Below are positions 34,767 to 46,600 of a stretch of DNA of 64,000 nucleotides, in pieces. The translations under genes and the position numbers were made by a program. Numbering within the stretch: the first letter of the stretch is position 1; each line of letters begins with the position of its first letter. The notes beneath the pieces were generated by a model. It was not told where the DNA came from and searched no databases. It was given only the letters and a program-made list of their open reading frames with translations. This DNA comes from Epichloe hybrida (lineage: Eukaryota > Ascomycota > Sordariomycetes > Hypocreales > Clavicipitaceae). Location: assembly GCA_019022495.1 (NCBI GenBank), contig JAFEKR010000005.1, positions 2,976,001 to 3,040,000 of the forward strand, written 5' to 3'.

Positions 34767-34873
34767 AGGTGCGTAGGTGCCTAATAACTAGTTGTAAGGT
34801 GCAATGCAAGCGAGAGCTAGCATTGGTGGATCTTTTGGTCTAGTGGCTTACCTTGCACACCTTCAGGGTTCTG
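34767..34873 (+). repeat. Right copy of the 107-bp direct repeat
   Basis: Matches 34251-34357 with a few transitions and is the less mutated copy. It contains ttttggtctagtggctta, close to a tRNA A box, and agggttctga in B-box position. Confidence 0.6.
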
Positions 34874-35039
34874 ACAGAAAAGGTAAAAAAAGTGAAATCT
34901 GTTAGGTGTAAGCCTATAACTAAGGGCGTGTTTATCAGGCAAACGCTTGTGCGTAAATAGCACCCCCAAATGTGGCTGGTAGCGGCTGGCACCTAATACT
35001 AGGCTCACAGCAAATTTTTACGTATAACCCTGTAGTTAG

Positions 35040-36016
35040 GCCTAACCTTTTCCATAGTAATTCCCTCTCCTATCCACACATATTATTATAATTACAATTA
35101 TAACCACATATTTAAAGCTATTCGCACTAGCTAAAGTTATTTATCTCTTGTAATTATAGAGTCGCTTTATAAATATTAATTTAATAGCTTCTAAGCCGCC
35201 TAGGAGGCTATTAACGTAATCTGCCGCAATAAGGGGTATAACCTTATAATACATAGGAGAAGGCCTAATACTAGTAATCCTACGCGTATTATCCTTTAAT
35301 ACTATAAAGGCTAGAGGTATACCTTATAGCATAATCCTAAGGCTTATAAAACCAAGTCTTATAAGAATACAAGCTTATAAATAACAGACTACCTATTTAG
35401 ATTAATAGTATTAGTATGTAAGGGTATTCACACTATTAAGCGGCTAGTAATAAAGCCTTATAACTATAAGCTAATAAACGCTACTATATTTTCGCGCTCC
35501 TAGCGTAAAGTTATTTATAAGTATAAGAAAGAGATTATTAACACCTATAATAGCAGGCAGAAACCCACTGTAATCCTTAGGAAGCTTTAACGTAATAATG
35601 TTAATAATATACAGGGTATTAATCATTATAACATCTATAACGCTATCTAAAGGCATCAGATAGCTAAGCTATTAGGCTACTTAGAGGTTAAGTGGCTCTA
35701 TAACTAGCTTTATAATAGTAATGCTTTTTTCTATTAAGATAAAAGAAGTCATAATAGTTACATTACAAGGCTTTTTATTACGCCCCTCTCTAGGCTTAAA
35801 CTCTTAAAGGAATACCTACATATCCTTTTCCTTAACTATATATACAAAACAAATTGCTTTAACCTTCCATTACTTAATGCTTATAGTATCACACTATTAA
35901 AGAAGACCTTTTAATTTATAACTTGCTTCTTAAGTAGCAAGACTAAAGATAACTATCACTAGGTTATTAATATTATCACGAAGCTTCAAAAAGACCGTTT
36001 AATCCACAAGCCCTAC
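35040..36016 (+). mobile_element. MULE transposase remnant, 5' part
   Basis: Degraded plus-strand frame whose last part reads LNYIYKTNCFNLPLLNAYSI (35831 on), matching the LIDCTYKTNRFNMPLL block at the start of the MULE transposase domain, with the usual Asp replaced by Asn. The frame then reaches the duplication cctac (36012-36016) where Copia-1b enters. It continues at 59414. Terminal inverted repeats were not identified and the left limit is approximate. Confidence 0.65.
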
Positions 36017-36270
36017 TGTTGGATGCACCAAGGTCCTGCGCAGGTAATAAATCCCGTATAATTAAAGTCGATGATAGTTAGTTAGTTAGCTAGGAAAGAG
36101 GGAGAAGAGAGGGAAAGTCTAGATGCTAGGAAAGTGAGCGAAACCCGTATATGGGGCAAAAGGGGGTAGCGAATTGATGCAGCCAATCATATCGCGTGCA
36201 TCGCGCTAGACCTATAATTGGTCTGGTCTTTGGCCACGATTGAACTAATGAAAATCTAAAGGAATTAACA
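36017..36270 (-). repeat. Copia-1b LTR (left)
   Basis: Begins tgttggatgcacc and ends ggaattaaca on the plus strand. Same length as its partner at 59160-59413, with differences mainly C/T and G/A. Confidence 0.9.
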
Positions 36271-37269
36271 CTAGTAGTCTCTCTTTTTCCTTTATAGCTA
36301 AAGAGCTTAAAAACGTAATAAAAATTAGATTAAAGGAAAGTGTACATAAGTAAATCCCTTAATAGGAATCCGCTATTCTAATTAGTTATTGTGGTATTAG
36401 TTAATTAAATTAATCCGTCAGTCCTTGCCTAAGCTCCTGTCTCCTAATATTATAGGTCTCTTTACCTATCCTTTAATATAAATTATTAATTCGTTTAAAT
36501 TAATTAAAGAGGAAAGTGATAAATTCAGCGATGCTTTTATTATTATATCCACCAGATTGTCATTACTATTAATCTATCTGACTTCGTAGATCTTATGCCT
36601 TTCGTATGATTAACGAAGAGCTATAATATTAATTATTAGTCTTTTCTCCTTCGTGGTTCCTAGCTTTATAAGATATTTATATAATAAAAAAGAATTAGTA
36701 TAGAGAATCATAGGAATTTAAGGTATCTTTAATCAATCCGTAATCTAATGTAAAGTTATAGAAATCACGTAGGTAATGTTTATGCCTTAAACTATACTAT
36801 ATAACTCAGAGGTAAGCGCGCTATAAGTGACTCTCTTGCTCTTTATTAAGCTATATATGATAATATTGCCTTTTATAATAAAGGTATTGTTGTCTTGCAT
36901 TATCTTGTTACTAATTATAATTACGTATCTAATCTATGAGCTTAGATCCTTGTTATTAGTAAGCAATCTATTTATAAACATAAAGAGCTTTGCCTCTTTA
37001 AGAACTAAAGGGATGTATTATAGTCTGTGTTATTAATTCTTAATCTGCTACTTAAGGCGTTTATTAAGGTATGTGATATTTTCCCTAGAGGGCTCTTAGT
37101 GTTAAGCTATAATTAAAAGGTTATACAAAGCCTCTAGTTAACATATAGTTACGATGTAGCTTCCTTGCGCTTATTGCTTCACGTAATCTTGCTTTACTAT
37201 TGAGGATTAAGGATTAACTTCCTTAATCTTCTAACTCTAGCCTTTCTAGGTTAAGATTAGCAAATTATT

Positions 37270-37471
37270 TGTGAGAATAAAGGGATAGCTAGGCAAGAGG
37301 TATAGGGGCGTTTGTATATTGACTGAAGCTTGCTAGGTCTAAGTGTGTTATACGTGCAAGTTACTAACTTATAGGTAGTAACTTGCTAGTATTACGTAAA
37401 CCTAGCCCTAGGGCGTAGTACGCCTGCCTAGTGGTGCGCTAGCGCGCTAGTGTTATAAGTAAGGCCTTATA
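37270..37471 (-). repeat. Gypsy LTR (left)
   Basis: 202 bases from tgtgagaataaagg to ggccttata. It carries the block gtggtgcgctagcgcgctag also present in the right LTR. The end tata corresponds to taca in the right copy. Confidence 0.85.
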
Positions 37472-40400
37472 ATTACCCCCTTACTTTTAGCTAGGCCCCT
37501 GAATAGCTTTCAGTAGGTACTATATAGCTATTTACTAAGTAGCAGCTATACTAAAATAATAATAAATAACATTAGTATTTAAGTATAAATTCACCTATAA
37601 CTCCCTATTATATTACTAACTTTTCCCTTTCTTATTTATAGTAAACTTTTCCCTAGATACTATTATATCATTAGTTACTATAACTTTACCTTTACTACTT
37701 GCCTTATTATTAGAATAGAATTAGACAGGGAAAGTGTTAAGAGTGTTATTATTATAGCTATCCCTAATATCTATTTAAGAGGATATTCCTATATACAATA
37801 TTTACGCATAGGTTACGTAGACTTTAAGAAAAACCCTCTAGCTAAGCCTAATATCCCTTAGATTAACTATTAATTCCCTAGCGCGCTAACTACTATTATT
37901 AAAGGGAAATATTTAAAGCGTTATATCTAGTGTGTTAAACGTAGTAATACTTATAAGATAGTAAGTATATTATATTCTCTGCTCTTTTAGTCCCTAATTA
38001 CCTATATCTCTCTAGGTAATGCTAACTATATAAGGGGATTTTCTAGATCTTCTTACTATTCTTAATTAGGTAAAAACTTTAATAGACGCCCTAAGTAATT
38101 AGGACCCTAATAACCCTAATAATTATATGTTTTCTAAGGTAACTCGCTACTGTTTTAGCACCTATTATCTAAACCTTATTTTAGGGTTTAATTACGCTAA
38201 TATAGCTTATTATGTTTCCTTTAGTTTAACTAGGGCTACTAAGGTCTATTAGGTATGTTTTATTATATATTCTCTAGACCTTCGCTTACTCCCTAGGTAG
38301 GCTACTTTAGCTATATATAATTAGTATATTATTTCACACTAGTAACTTTTAGTTACTATATATCCTACCCCTACCCTAGGGATTATAAGTTATTACTCCT
38401 CCTTTACTACCTATTTACTAACTTTTATAGCTAAACTACGCTATATATTATAATTCCTAGAAGAGAAAAATGACTTTACGGCTACAATATTATAATCTAG
38501 GATTTATGCCCTAGGGGGTAGCAAAGTACTAGTTTTTCTAGGTAATAAAGGTAGCGGTTTAGGAGAATAAGAGCGAGGGCACTAAGTACCTCCTTTATAA
38601 TAGCGTTATTTTAACGTATAAGGGGGTAACTATAGAAGGGTTTCCTATAAGACTCCCCTCCTTATAAGTATCTTTTCTTTTATTATTTAGTAAATAGTCT
38701 AATAAGGGTTTTAATTAGAGTGTAATAGTAGCTAATAAGGCTAGGCCTTTTTTATAATTACCTTATCCCTTATTACTTATAACTTAATTATATCTTACTA
38801 CGCTTTCTGCTTGTTTTACTTTAATAAAAAGCTTAAATTATATATTAAGCACCTTCTATATCTTCTAATACTTCCTATTAATTATATTTGCTTAGCTAGC
38901 CTTTTTATTTCACTAGGTATTTATTACCTTCATATATCTTCCTATAATCCCTAACTTCTTTAACTTTAAACTTATTATTATTATCTTTAAGGTCTAGCAT
39001 TAGTATATCCTTATCTAGGGCGTCTTCCTAGTAATTCTATAGCTCTAATAGGCTAACGTAAAACACGTTATATAGTTAGCTATACTTATTAGGTAGCGCT
39101 AGTTAGTATGCTTATTTACCTATAGCATTAAGTATCTAAAATAGCCTAATAAATCTTAGATTTAGCTTCTATATCGCGTCCTTAAGCCTAATATTCTTTA
39201 CTAATAGTAGTACTAAGTCTTCTCTTTTTAAGGTTATTAGCTAATATCTCTAGTTATAGTACTTTACCTACGCTTTAGTAGCCCTTACCTAGTTATATGC
39301 TAGTTTCTCCCTAACCTTATATAGCTTTTTAATATACGCATAAGCCTCTAGGACCTCCCTCTCTATACTCTTACCCTTAAGAGCAAGGTAAAACTTAGGC
39401 AAATAGCCTATAAGAGTATAGTTAGGGGAGTAGCCTATTATCCTATTAATAGTATTATTACATGTAAATTAGGCTATTAGGAGTAGCTTTAGCTATAGTT
39501 ATTAGTTCTCTTTAATAAAATATTATAAGTAATACTTAAGTACCTAATTTATTCTCTCTATTTACCTATTAGTTTAGGGGTGAAATGCTATTAAAAGCCT
39601 TTGCTTTATATATAACTAGTAATATACCTCTAACTAGAATTAGCTTATAAATACTAACCCTCTATTAGATATAATACCCTCTAGCGCTCTAAATTATAGC
39701 TTAATCTCCTTGTAAAATAACTTTACTAATTTAGCTACATTAATTATAGTCTTTATAGGAAGGAAGATAGAGTACTTAGTAAATTAGTCTATAATTACTA
39801 GGATTATATTAGTTTCTCGCTTACCTAGCCACACTAGTAGTAAACCTATAATAAAGTCTATTAAAATCTCTGCCTATAGTTACCTTAGTATTAGTAGTAA
39901 TTTAAGGCTTCTATAGGGGCGGTGCTATCTTACTATAACGCACTAGTATACTTTATAGCTAGATATATAGTCTAAAATAGCTTTACTTATTACTAGCTAC
40001 TAATAGTAATGTTTTAGTAGCTCTAGAGTGTGTTTAGTCCTAAAGTAACTTACTAATAGATTATTATAGTGTAACTATAGAAGCTTCTATTATAAGATAG
40101 GCTCCTATAAAATAACTACCTAGTCTTTATATATTAGGAGGCCCCTTACGCTATATAACTATAGACTAGCTTTTCCCCTTCCTTTTACTTAGGAGTTAAC
40201 CTTACCTCTATGCTTTTATAGATTTAAATCTTAGTCCTATGCCTTCTATAGTAGTTACACTAATAGTTTATTTACTGTAGATTAGTAAGGATTTAGTAAT
40301 ATAATAGCCCCCTAAATTACTTATACTATACTAATATCTTAAACACACACTACCTTCTCCTTAAAATTACCCTTATTTAGCTAACTTATTACTAGATTTA

Positions 40401-42538
40401 TAGTAGCTAACTAGCCTTTTACCTAGGCTACTCTTACCTTAGTAGGTTCTAAGACTAGCGTTATACTATAACTTCTTTAATATATTAGTACTTTTTTTTT
40501 TACTATAAAGATATTTACTATTTTCCTTTAAAGCTCTAGTAGGAGCGCCTTATTTAATATAGGTTTACCCTTATAATTAGACCTTCTTAATAGTATATCT
40601 ATAGGGTTGCTTTTCCCTAGTCTATGCTTAATTATAAAATAGAAAGGGCAGAGGAATATACACTATCATGCCTATCTTCTATTTAGCTTCTACTACCTTA
40701 TAAAGGTTTATAGGTTATAATAGTCTAATAGGACCTCTATAGGTATCTCTATACCTTTAATATAATATTACTAGTATTTAAATAACTTTACTATAGCAAG
40801 CAGCTCTTAATTAGCTATACTATAGTTATATTTAGTGTCTATAAACTTTCTTAACTAAAAGGCTACTAGATACTAATAGCCCTTATTATCTTACTAAGAT
40901 AAGATTCTTACTATTATAAAAATCAAGGCATCTATCTTAATACACACTGCCTAACTTAGGTTATAGTATTAGAGTAAAGGCGCTTGCTAAAAGGTATCTT
41001 TTAGCTAGTTAAATGCTAACTACTCCTTTTCTCTAAATATAAACCTCCTAGTCTAGATACTATTTTAACTACCCTTTATTAACACATAAAGAGGTGCTAT
41101 AATTCTAGAGTATTTATAAATAAACCATTAGTAAAAGTTATAGAACTTAAGAAATAACTATATATTCTTAAAACTTATTAGCTCCTTCTATTCTCTAATT
41201 ATATTAACCTAGTAAGTATCTATTAATATCCTATTAATAAAGAGAATAAACCCTAGGAATTTTACTAATTTCTTATAGTAAGAGTACTTAGAGGGTTTTA
41301 TATATAACTTTACTAACCTTATATATTTAAGGACTTACTTAATATATTTAGTATACTCCTCCTTTATCTTAGAGAAGATTAAGATATTATTTAGATATAC
41401 TATATAAATAGTGTTAATTAGCCTATATAGTGCTTTATAGATATAACTCTAGAAAGTAGCTAGGGTATTTATTAACCTAAAAGGTATTATAAGGTACTTA
41501 TAGTGCCTATAACGCATGCGAAAAGCTATCTTTTACTTATTACCCTCTTTAATATAAATTCAGTAGTACGTATCCTTAATATTAATCTTAGAAAAGAAAC
41601 AGGCCCCTTAGCATTAATTAAGGATCTCTGAAATTAAGGGGAGAGCATAGTGATTTTTCTATATTACCTTGTTAAGCCCTTAATAGTTAACGCATAGCTA
41701 GAGCGTTTTATCCTTCTTTAGTATAAATAAAATAAGCATGCTTACTAGGCTCTTTAAGGGTCTTATCTAACCTTTCTTTAGGTTATTATTAATATATTCC
41801 TAGAGCTCTCTAAGCTTACTTTAGGAGAGAGGATAGATTAGTCTATATAGGGGTGTAGCTCCTAGTATAAGATTAATTATATAGTTAGTTAACTTCTTTA
41901 ATAGGAGGCTTCCTACCTTATCTAATACAAACATGTCTTTAAACTCGCGTAGTTTCTTTAGGATATTTTTAACGGTTCTATATACTCTTACCTTCTCTTT
42001 ATCTTTAAGAGAGATAAACTTGTTCTCTAACACGCCTATAATAGTATATATAATTATCTTATTACGCATTACCTTTATAAACTTATAGGGAGTTAGTAGT
42101 AAAAAGATTACCTTTCTCTTTTTAAACTACTATTCTTATAAGTATAAGTAAAGATATACGTATTCTTCTATAAGTATGTGTATTCTAATTAATATAGGGC
42201 TTCCCTTTACTCTTAGGTCCCTATTAACTACTATATATAGTAACTTAAGATCTTTCTCTTTACCTTATAAATCTTTAATTATAATAGGTACCTTATAGAT
42301 ACTATATTAAGGGACTATTAGAGCCCCTACTACCTTTAAGATAGGTGCTATAGCCTTAGCCTAATTAAGCTTATAAGTCTATGTAAATTAGGCGCTTATA
42401 ATATTAATCTTAGCGTAACTATTAAGATCTGCTGCTATTTTAATGTCTTTATGCCTGTAAAGGGTAACTAGTGTATAGAATTAGCGTCCTATTAGTACCC
42501 TAGTGTCTAAGGTAGAGGTAAGGGCTTTTACTTCTACC

Positions 42539-43379
42539 TGTTAAAAATAAGACCTATTTTTAGCCCTTTTCTAGTTAAAGAACCTTCTTATTACTAGCTT
42601 GCTTTGCAAGTCTAACAGCTGCACTGCAGCTGTTAACGGTCGCGAGGGCAGCTGTCAATGACTGCGTCGCAGCTGTCAACAGCTGCGACTAACCGTGTGG
42701 ATGACTAATTAGTTAATTGCGTTATAGCTGTAAGTGTGGCTATAACCACGCCACTAGTAATTAGGTAAGCTAGGGTGACGTAAGCTAGGGTGACATAAGC
42801 AGGTTACCCTACACATAACTTACCCTATAGCTATCTTTAACAACAATTTTCTCTTTATCTAGAGGTTATACAAAAGTTTTACATATAGCAAATTAAAGCT
42901 TAAAGATAAGGCTTTCTTTTTATACAAGGTTATTTTTTAGACTAAAAGTTAGTGCATACGGGTTGCTAGCTAGTATAGTGGTGAGTTAATTTTTTGGTTT
43001 TTGCATACAAATGAATTTTGCGGAAAATCAAAAGTGGCCTGTAAGACCCCGTTAGCGGCCCGGATCCACCAATACGGTCAGTAGGTCTATGAGAGGAAGA
43101 AGATCTTTTTAACTAGCTAGATAGCTAGTCCTCTTAACTAATAACAGCCGCATTGCCCGTATAACATATCTAAAATCAATTCTATTGCTCTATAAGATAT
43201 TATAAAAGTGATCTAAATCGAATTCTATTAGTTAATAACTACTATAACCTTCCGTTGCGTTACGTTAATTAATTCAACGTTGCGGCCCTATCAGTCCCCA
43301 ACTGTAGAGCTTGCACTTGTACAGCTGTTGCTAGCTAGCAGCTAGTAACTAGCTCCCTACATTTTAATAGGTTATGAGC
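42539..43379 (+). repeat. Copia-2 5' LTR
   Basis: Starts tgttaaaaataag and ends catttTaata. The region 42605-42695 is GC-rich and packed with cagctg palindromes. Two copies of agctagggtgac lie near 42770; the 3' LTR has three. Confidence 0.9.
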
Positions 43380-43391
43380 CTGGCTCTATCA
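43380..43391 (+). other. Primer-binding site of Copia-2 (initiator tRNA-Met anticodon arm)
   Basis: ggttatgagcct directly follows the LTR. It is complementary to the anticodon-arm region ggctcataacc of eukaryotic initiator tRNA-Met, the half-tRNA priming known for Drosophila copia. Confidence 0.6.
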
Positions 43392-43435
43392 CTATAGATT
43401 CCGTTTAGGTTACTTTATGTGCGAATATAGAAGAC

Positions 43436-43669
43436 TTCCCTTCTATAAAAAAGGAAGGATTCGCGAGATAGAAGCTTTTCCTTTCTATAAAAAGGAATTA
43501 ATTACGAATAAAGAAGCTTTTCCCTTCTATAAAAAGGAATCAATTGTGGCTATAGAAGACTTCCCTTCTATAAAAAAGGAAGGACGTGCGAAAAAAAGGA
43601 AGCAATTCCCTTCTATAAAAAGGAATTTCAGTACAATATAGAAGTTTTTTCCCTTCTATAAAAAGGAAA
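43436..43669 (+). repeat. Leader array of six hairpin-like units before gag
   Basis: Six copies of ttccCttctataaaaaggaa at 41-44-base spacing (starting near 43436, 43477, 43519, 43561, 43605, 43648). Each is an imperfect inverted repeat (ttcc...ggaa). The last copy ends at the gag start codon. Confidence 0.8.
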
Positions 43670-46600
43670 ATGGATACCAAAGGAAAGGGAAAGGGACCTG
43701 TTATCCCTAACCCTAGTGCGCAAGAGGTTCTAAATAACTAGCTAAAAGAGCAGGCTATTAAGCAACAAGCAACTATAGACTAGTTATTAGAGAAGCTAGA
43801 AAGCCTATCTATAACTATAAATAGTCGTATGGAGGGTGTGGAATCTAATAAGCCCGCTAGTCAGCAGCAAGATCAGCAGCCTGTTCAAGAACAGCAAGCT
43901 GAATCTAGCTCCGTACAAGCAACCTTTAATAATTTAATTATTAAGGAATTTAATAAGAGGGTTTATAGTTTCCCAGAGACTACTAGGCTTAAAGGAGCTG
44001 AAAATTTCGAACAATAGAAACAAGCCCTAACTATCTAATTTAGAGCTTTAGGCATGCCTAATTTTCTAGATAATCCGGAGAGTTCTAGGGCGCTAGGGGA
44101 TCCAGATCAAGCTATTATCCTTATGTTACTAAGGGATAGTTGTACAGAAGGACCCCAAGCCGCTCTAACTTAGCAAAAATCACCTGAAGAAGCCTATAAT
44201 TTACTTATAAGGCAATATTCACATAGCGTTAAAATCCAGAGGGGGTCCCTATATTCAGAATTTCATAACCTGAATTTTCAAGAGTTTAAGAGGACTCTAG
44301 AGTCCTTTAATGCAGTCTTTAATAATCTACTAGCTAGATTATTAATTTCAGGGGTCCTGATTGCTCTAATAGATCAGGTTAATCAATATCTTCAATCCCT
44401 AAAATTAACCTTCCCTTAGTGGGCTGAGAGCAGAGCATTGCAATACAATACAATACATTACACAATACAATCCATCCAAAATTTTACAATACAATACAAT
44501 ACATGTATTATTTGTATTGTTTTGTATTTTTTTTTCTTTTTTTTAGTTTTAAGTAAATTCCTTAATTATAAGGTATATATAGTTAATATAATAGCTTATA
44601 ATAGCTTATAATAGCTTATAATAGCTTATAATAGCTTATATATATATATTACTTCTGTTACTTATATAACTTAAAATATTATTAGTGTTAAAGTTTAATT
44701 AAAAATAAATAAGTAATAAATTAATATAATATAAATATAAGTATTTATAAGTAAATTACTATAGAAAAAGCTAAACTTATTAATTATTTAGTATTTAAAG
44801 GTTTTTTAAAATATTAATAAAATAAAATTCCTTTCTTTTTTATGTTTTTAATATTATACTATTTATAATTTTATACTAATAGAAAGTAAGTCCTAATATA
44901 ACTATAAGACTTACTTTAGTATATTTCTCTCTTTTTAACTAAAATTACATAACTAAGTAAAGAGATTATTATGTTTATAGTATAACTAATAGGACCCACT
45001 TTTAGACCCACTTTTGTATATATATTTCTTTTTAGCTAGAATTATATAACTAAGTAAAGAGATAATACTAGGTTTATAGTATAACTAATAGGACCCACTT
45101 TTAGACCCACTTTTATATATCCTCCTCTTCTTAGCTAAAGTTATATAACTATAGAAAGGGATTATACTTGGTTTTTAGTGTTTAACAAGACCCACTGTTA
45201 GACCCACTTTTATATATCCTCCCTTAGCTAAAGTTATATAACTATAAAAAGGGATTATACTTGGTTTTTAGTGTTTATTAAGACCCACTTTTAGACCCAC
45301 TTTAAGAAACACTATATAACTAAGTAAGTAAGCTAAAAGTAGTATAAATAGTTAAACTTACTTTTAAAGCTTATTTATTTATTTACTTAATATTAAAAAA
45401 ATAGTATATATATTATGATTATTCTTTATATAATATTTTACCTTTTCTTTATAAGCTTTTCCTAGGTTTTTTCCTTTTCTTTTAGTTTAAAAAAGGTTAA
45501 AAGCTAATATAATTTATTATAATTATAATAAAATAGCTTAATAGTAAAAGAAGCATGTATTAAATAAATTTTAATTTTCTCTTTATAATAAATTCCTTAT
45601 ATATATAAGTATATTTTTATTAGAGTTTTAATCTTATTTATTTAGAATTACAAATTATTTCTTTAGGGTAAATATTATATTTAAAGCAAAAATACTATAT
45701 TAAAATGCATAGTAAATCCTATAAAAAAGCTAGAAAGATAGGATAACCTTTAAAATATAAAGAATAAATATTACTATAAGTTAAGTTTAGATAATACTAT
45801 TTATAGCTACCCTATATATATATATAGCTTAATAGTCTAAATTAGCTAAAACTTTATAATTCTATAACTAAATACCTAAATAGTATAAAAATTTAAGGAT
45901 ATCTTATTTAAATTATATTAAAAATCTACTATATAATAAGTATATATACTACCTTACCTTTTTAATAATACATTGTATTGTATTGTAATGTATTGAATTG
46001 TATTGTAATGTATTGAATTGTATTGTAATGTATTGTAATGTATTGTAATGTATTGTAATGTATTGTAATGTATTGTAATGTATTGTAATGTATTGTATTG
46101 TATTGTATTATAATGTATTTTTATATAATAAATAATTATAATAAATCATAGAAAATAGATATAAGAATAAAAAGACCCTTAATATATTAAGAAAAAATCA
46201 TTTTTTAAAATAGATATAAAAGAATATTACTAAGATATTATATATTTTAAATAAGCTTACTTTTCTAAATAAGCTAAAACTTAATAGATTTTTAAATAAA
46301 TAACTAAATTATATATAAAAATAAGAATACTATAATTAGATTATTTAAAAAATCTACTATATAATGAATTTATATAATACCCCACTTATATTTTTCCCTA
46401 ATAATACATTGTATTGTATGTATTGTATTGTATTGTATTGTATTTTTAATACAATACAATACACAATACAATACATAGGGCAATACAATACAATACAATA
46501 CATCGAAGGGCCAAAAAATACAATACAATACAATACAACAATGCTCTGGCTGAGAGGCAACGATTCAGCATGCATACGAATAGGGCTATAGGGGCTCCCC

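Noticed and set aside
43436..43669. Regularly spaced repeats resembling a CRISPR array
   Set aside because: Eukaryotic retrotransposon leader; the spacers are partly similar to each other and no cas genes exist.
46357..46591. Frames on both strands rich in Tyr-Cys-Ile-Val
   Set aside because: Translations of the caata/attgt array at the right end of hAT-like copy D.
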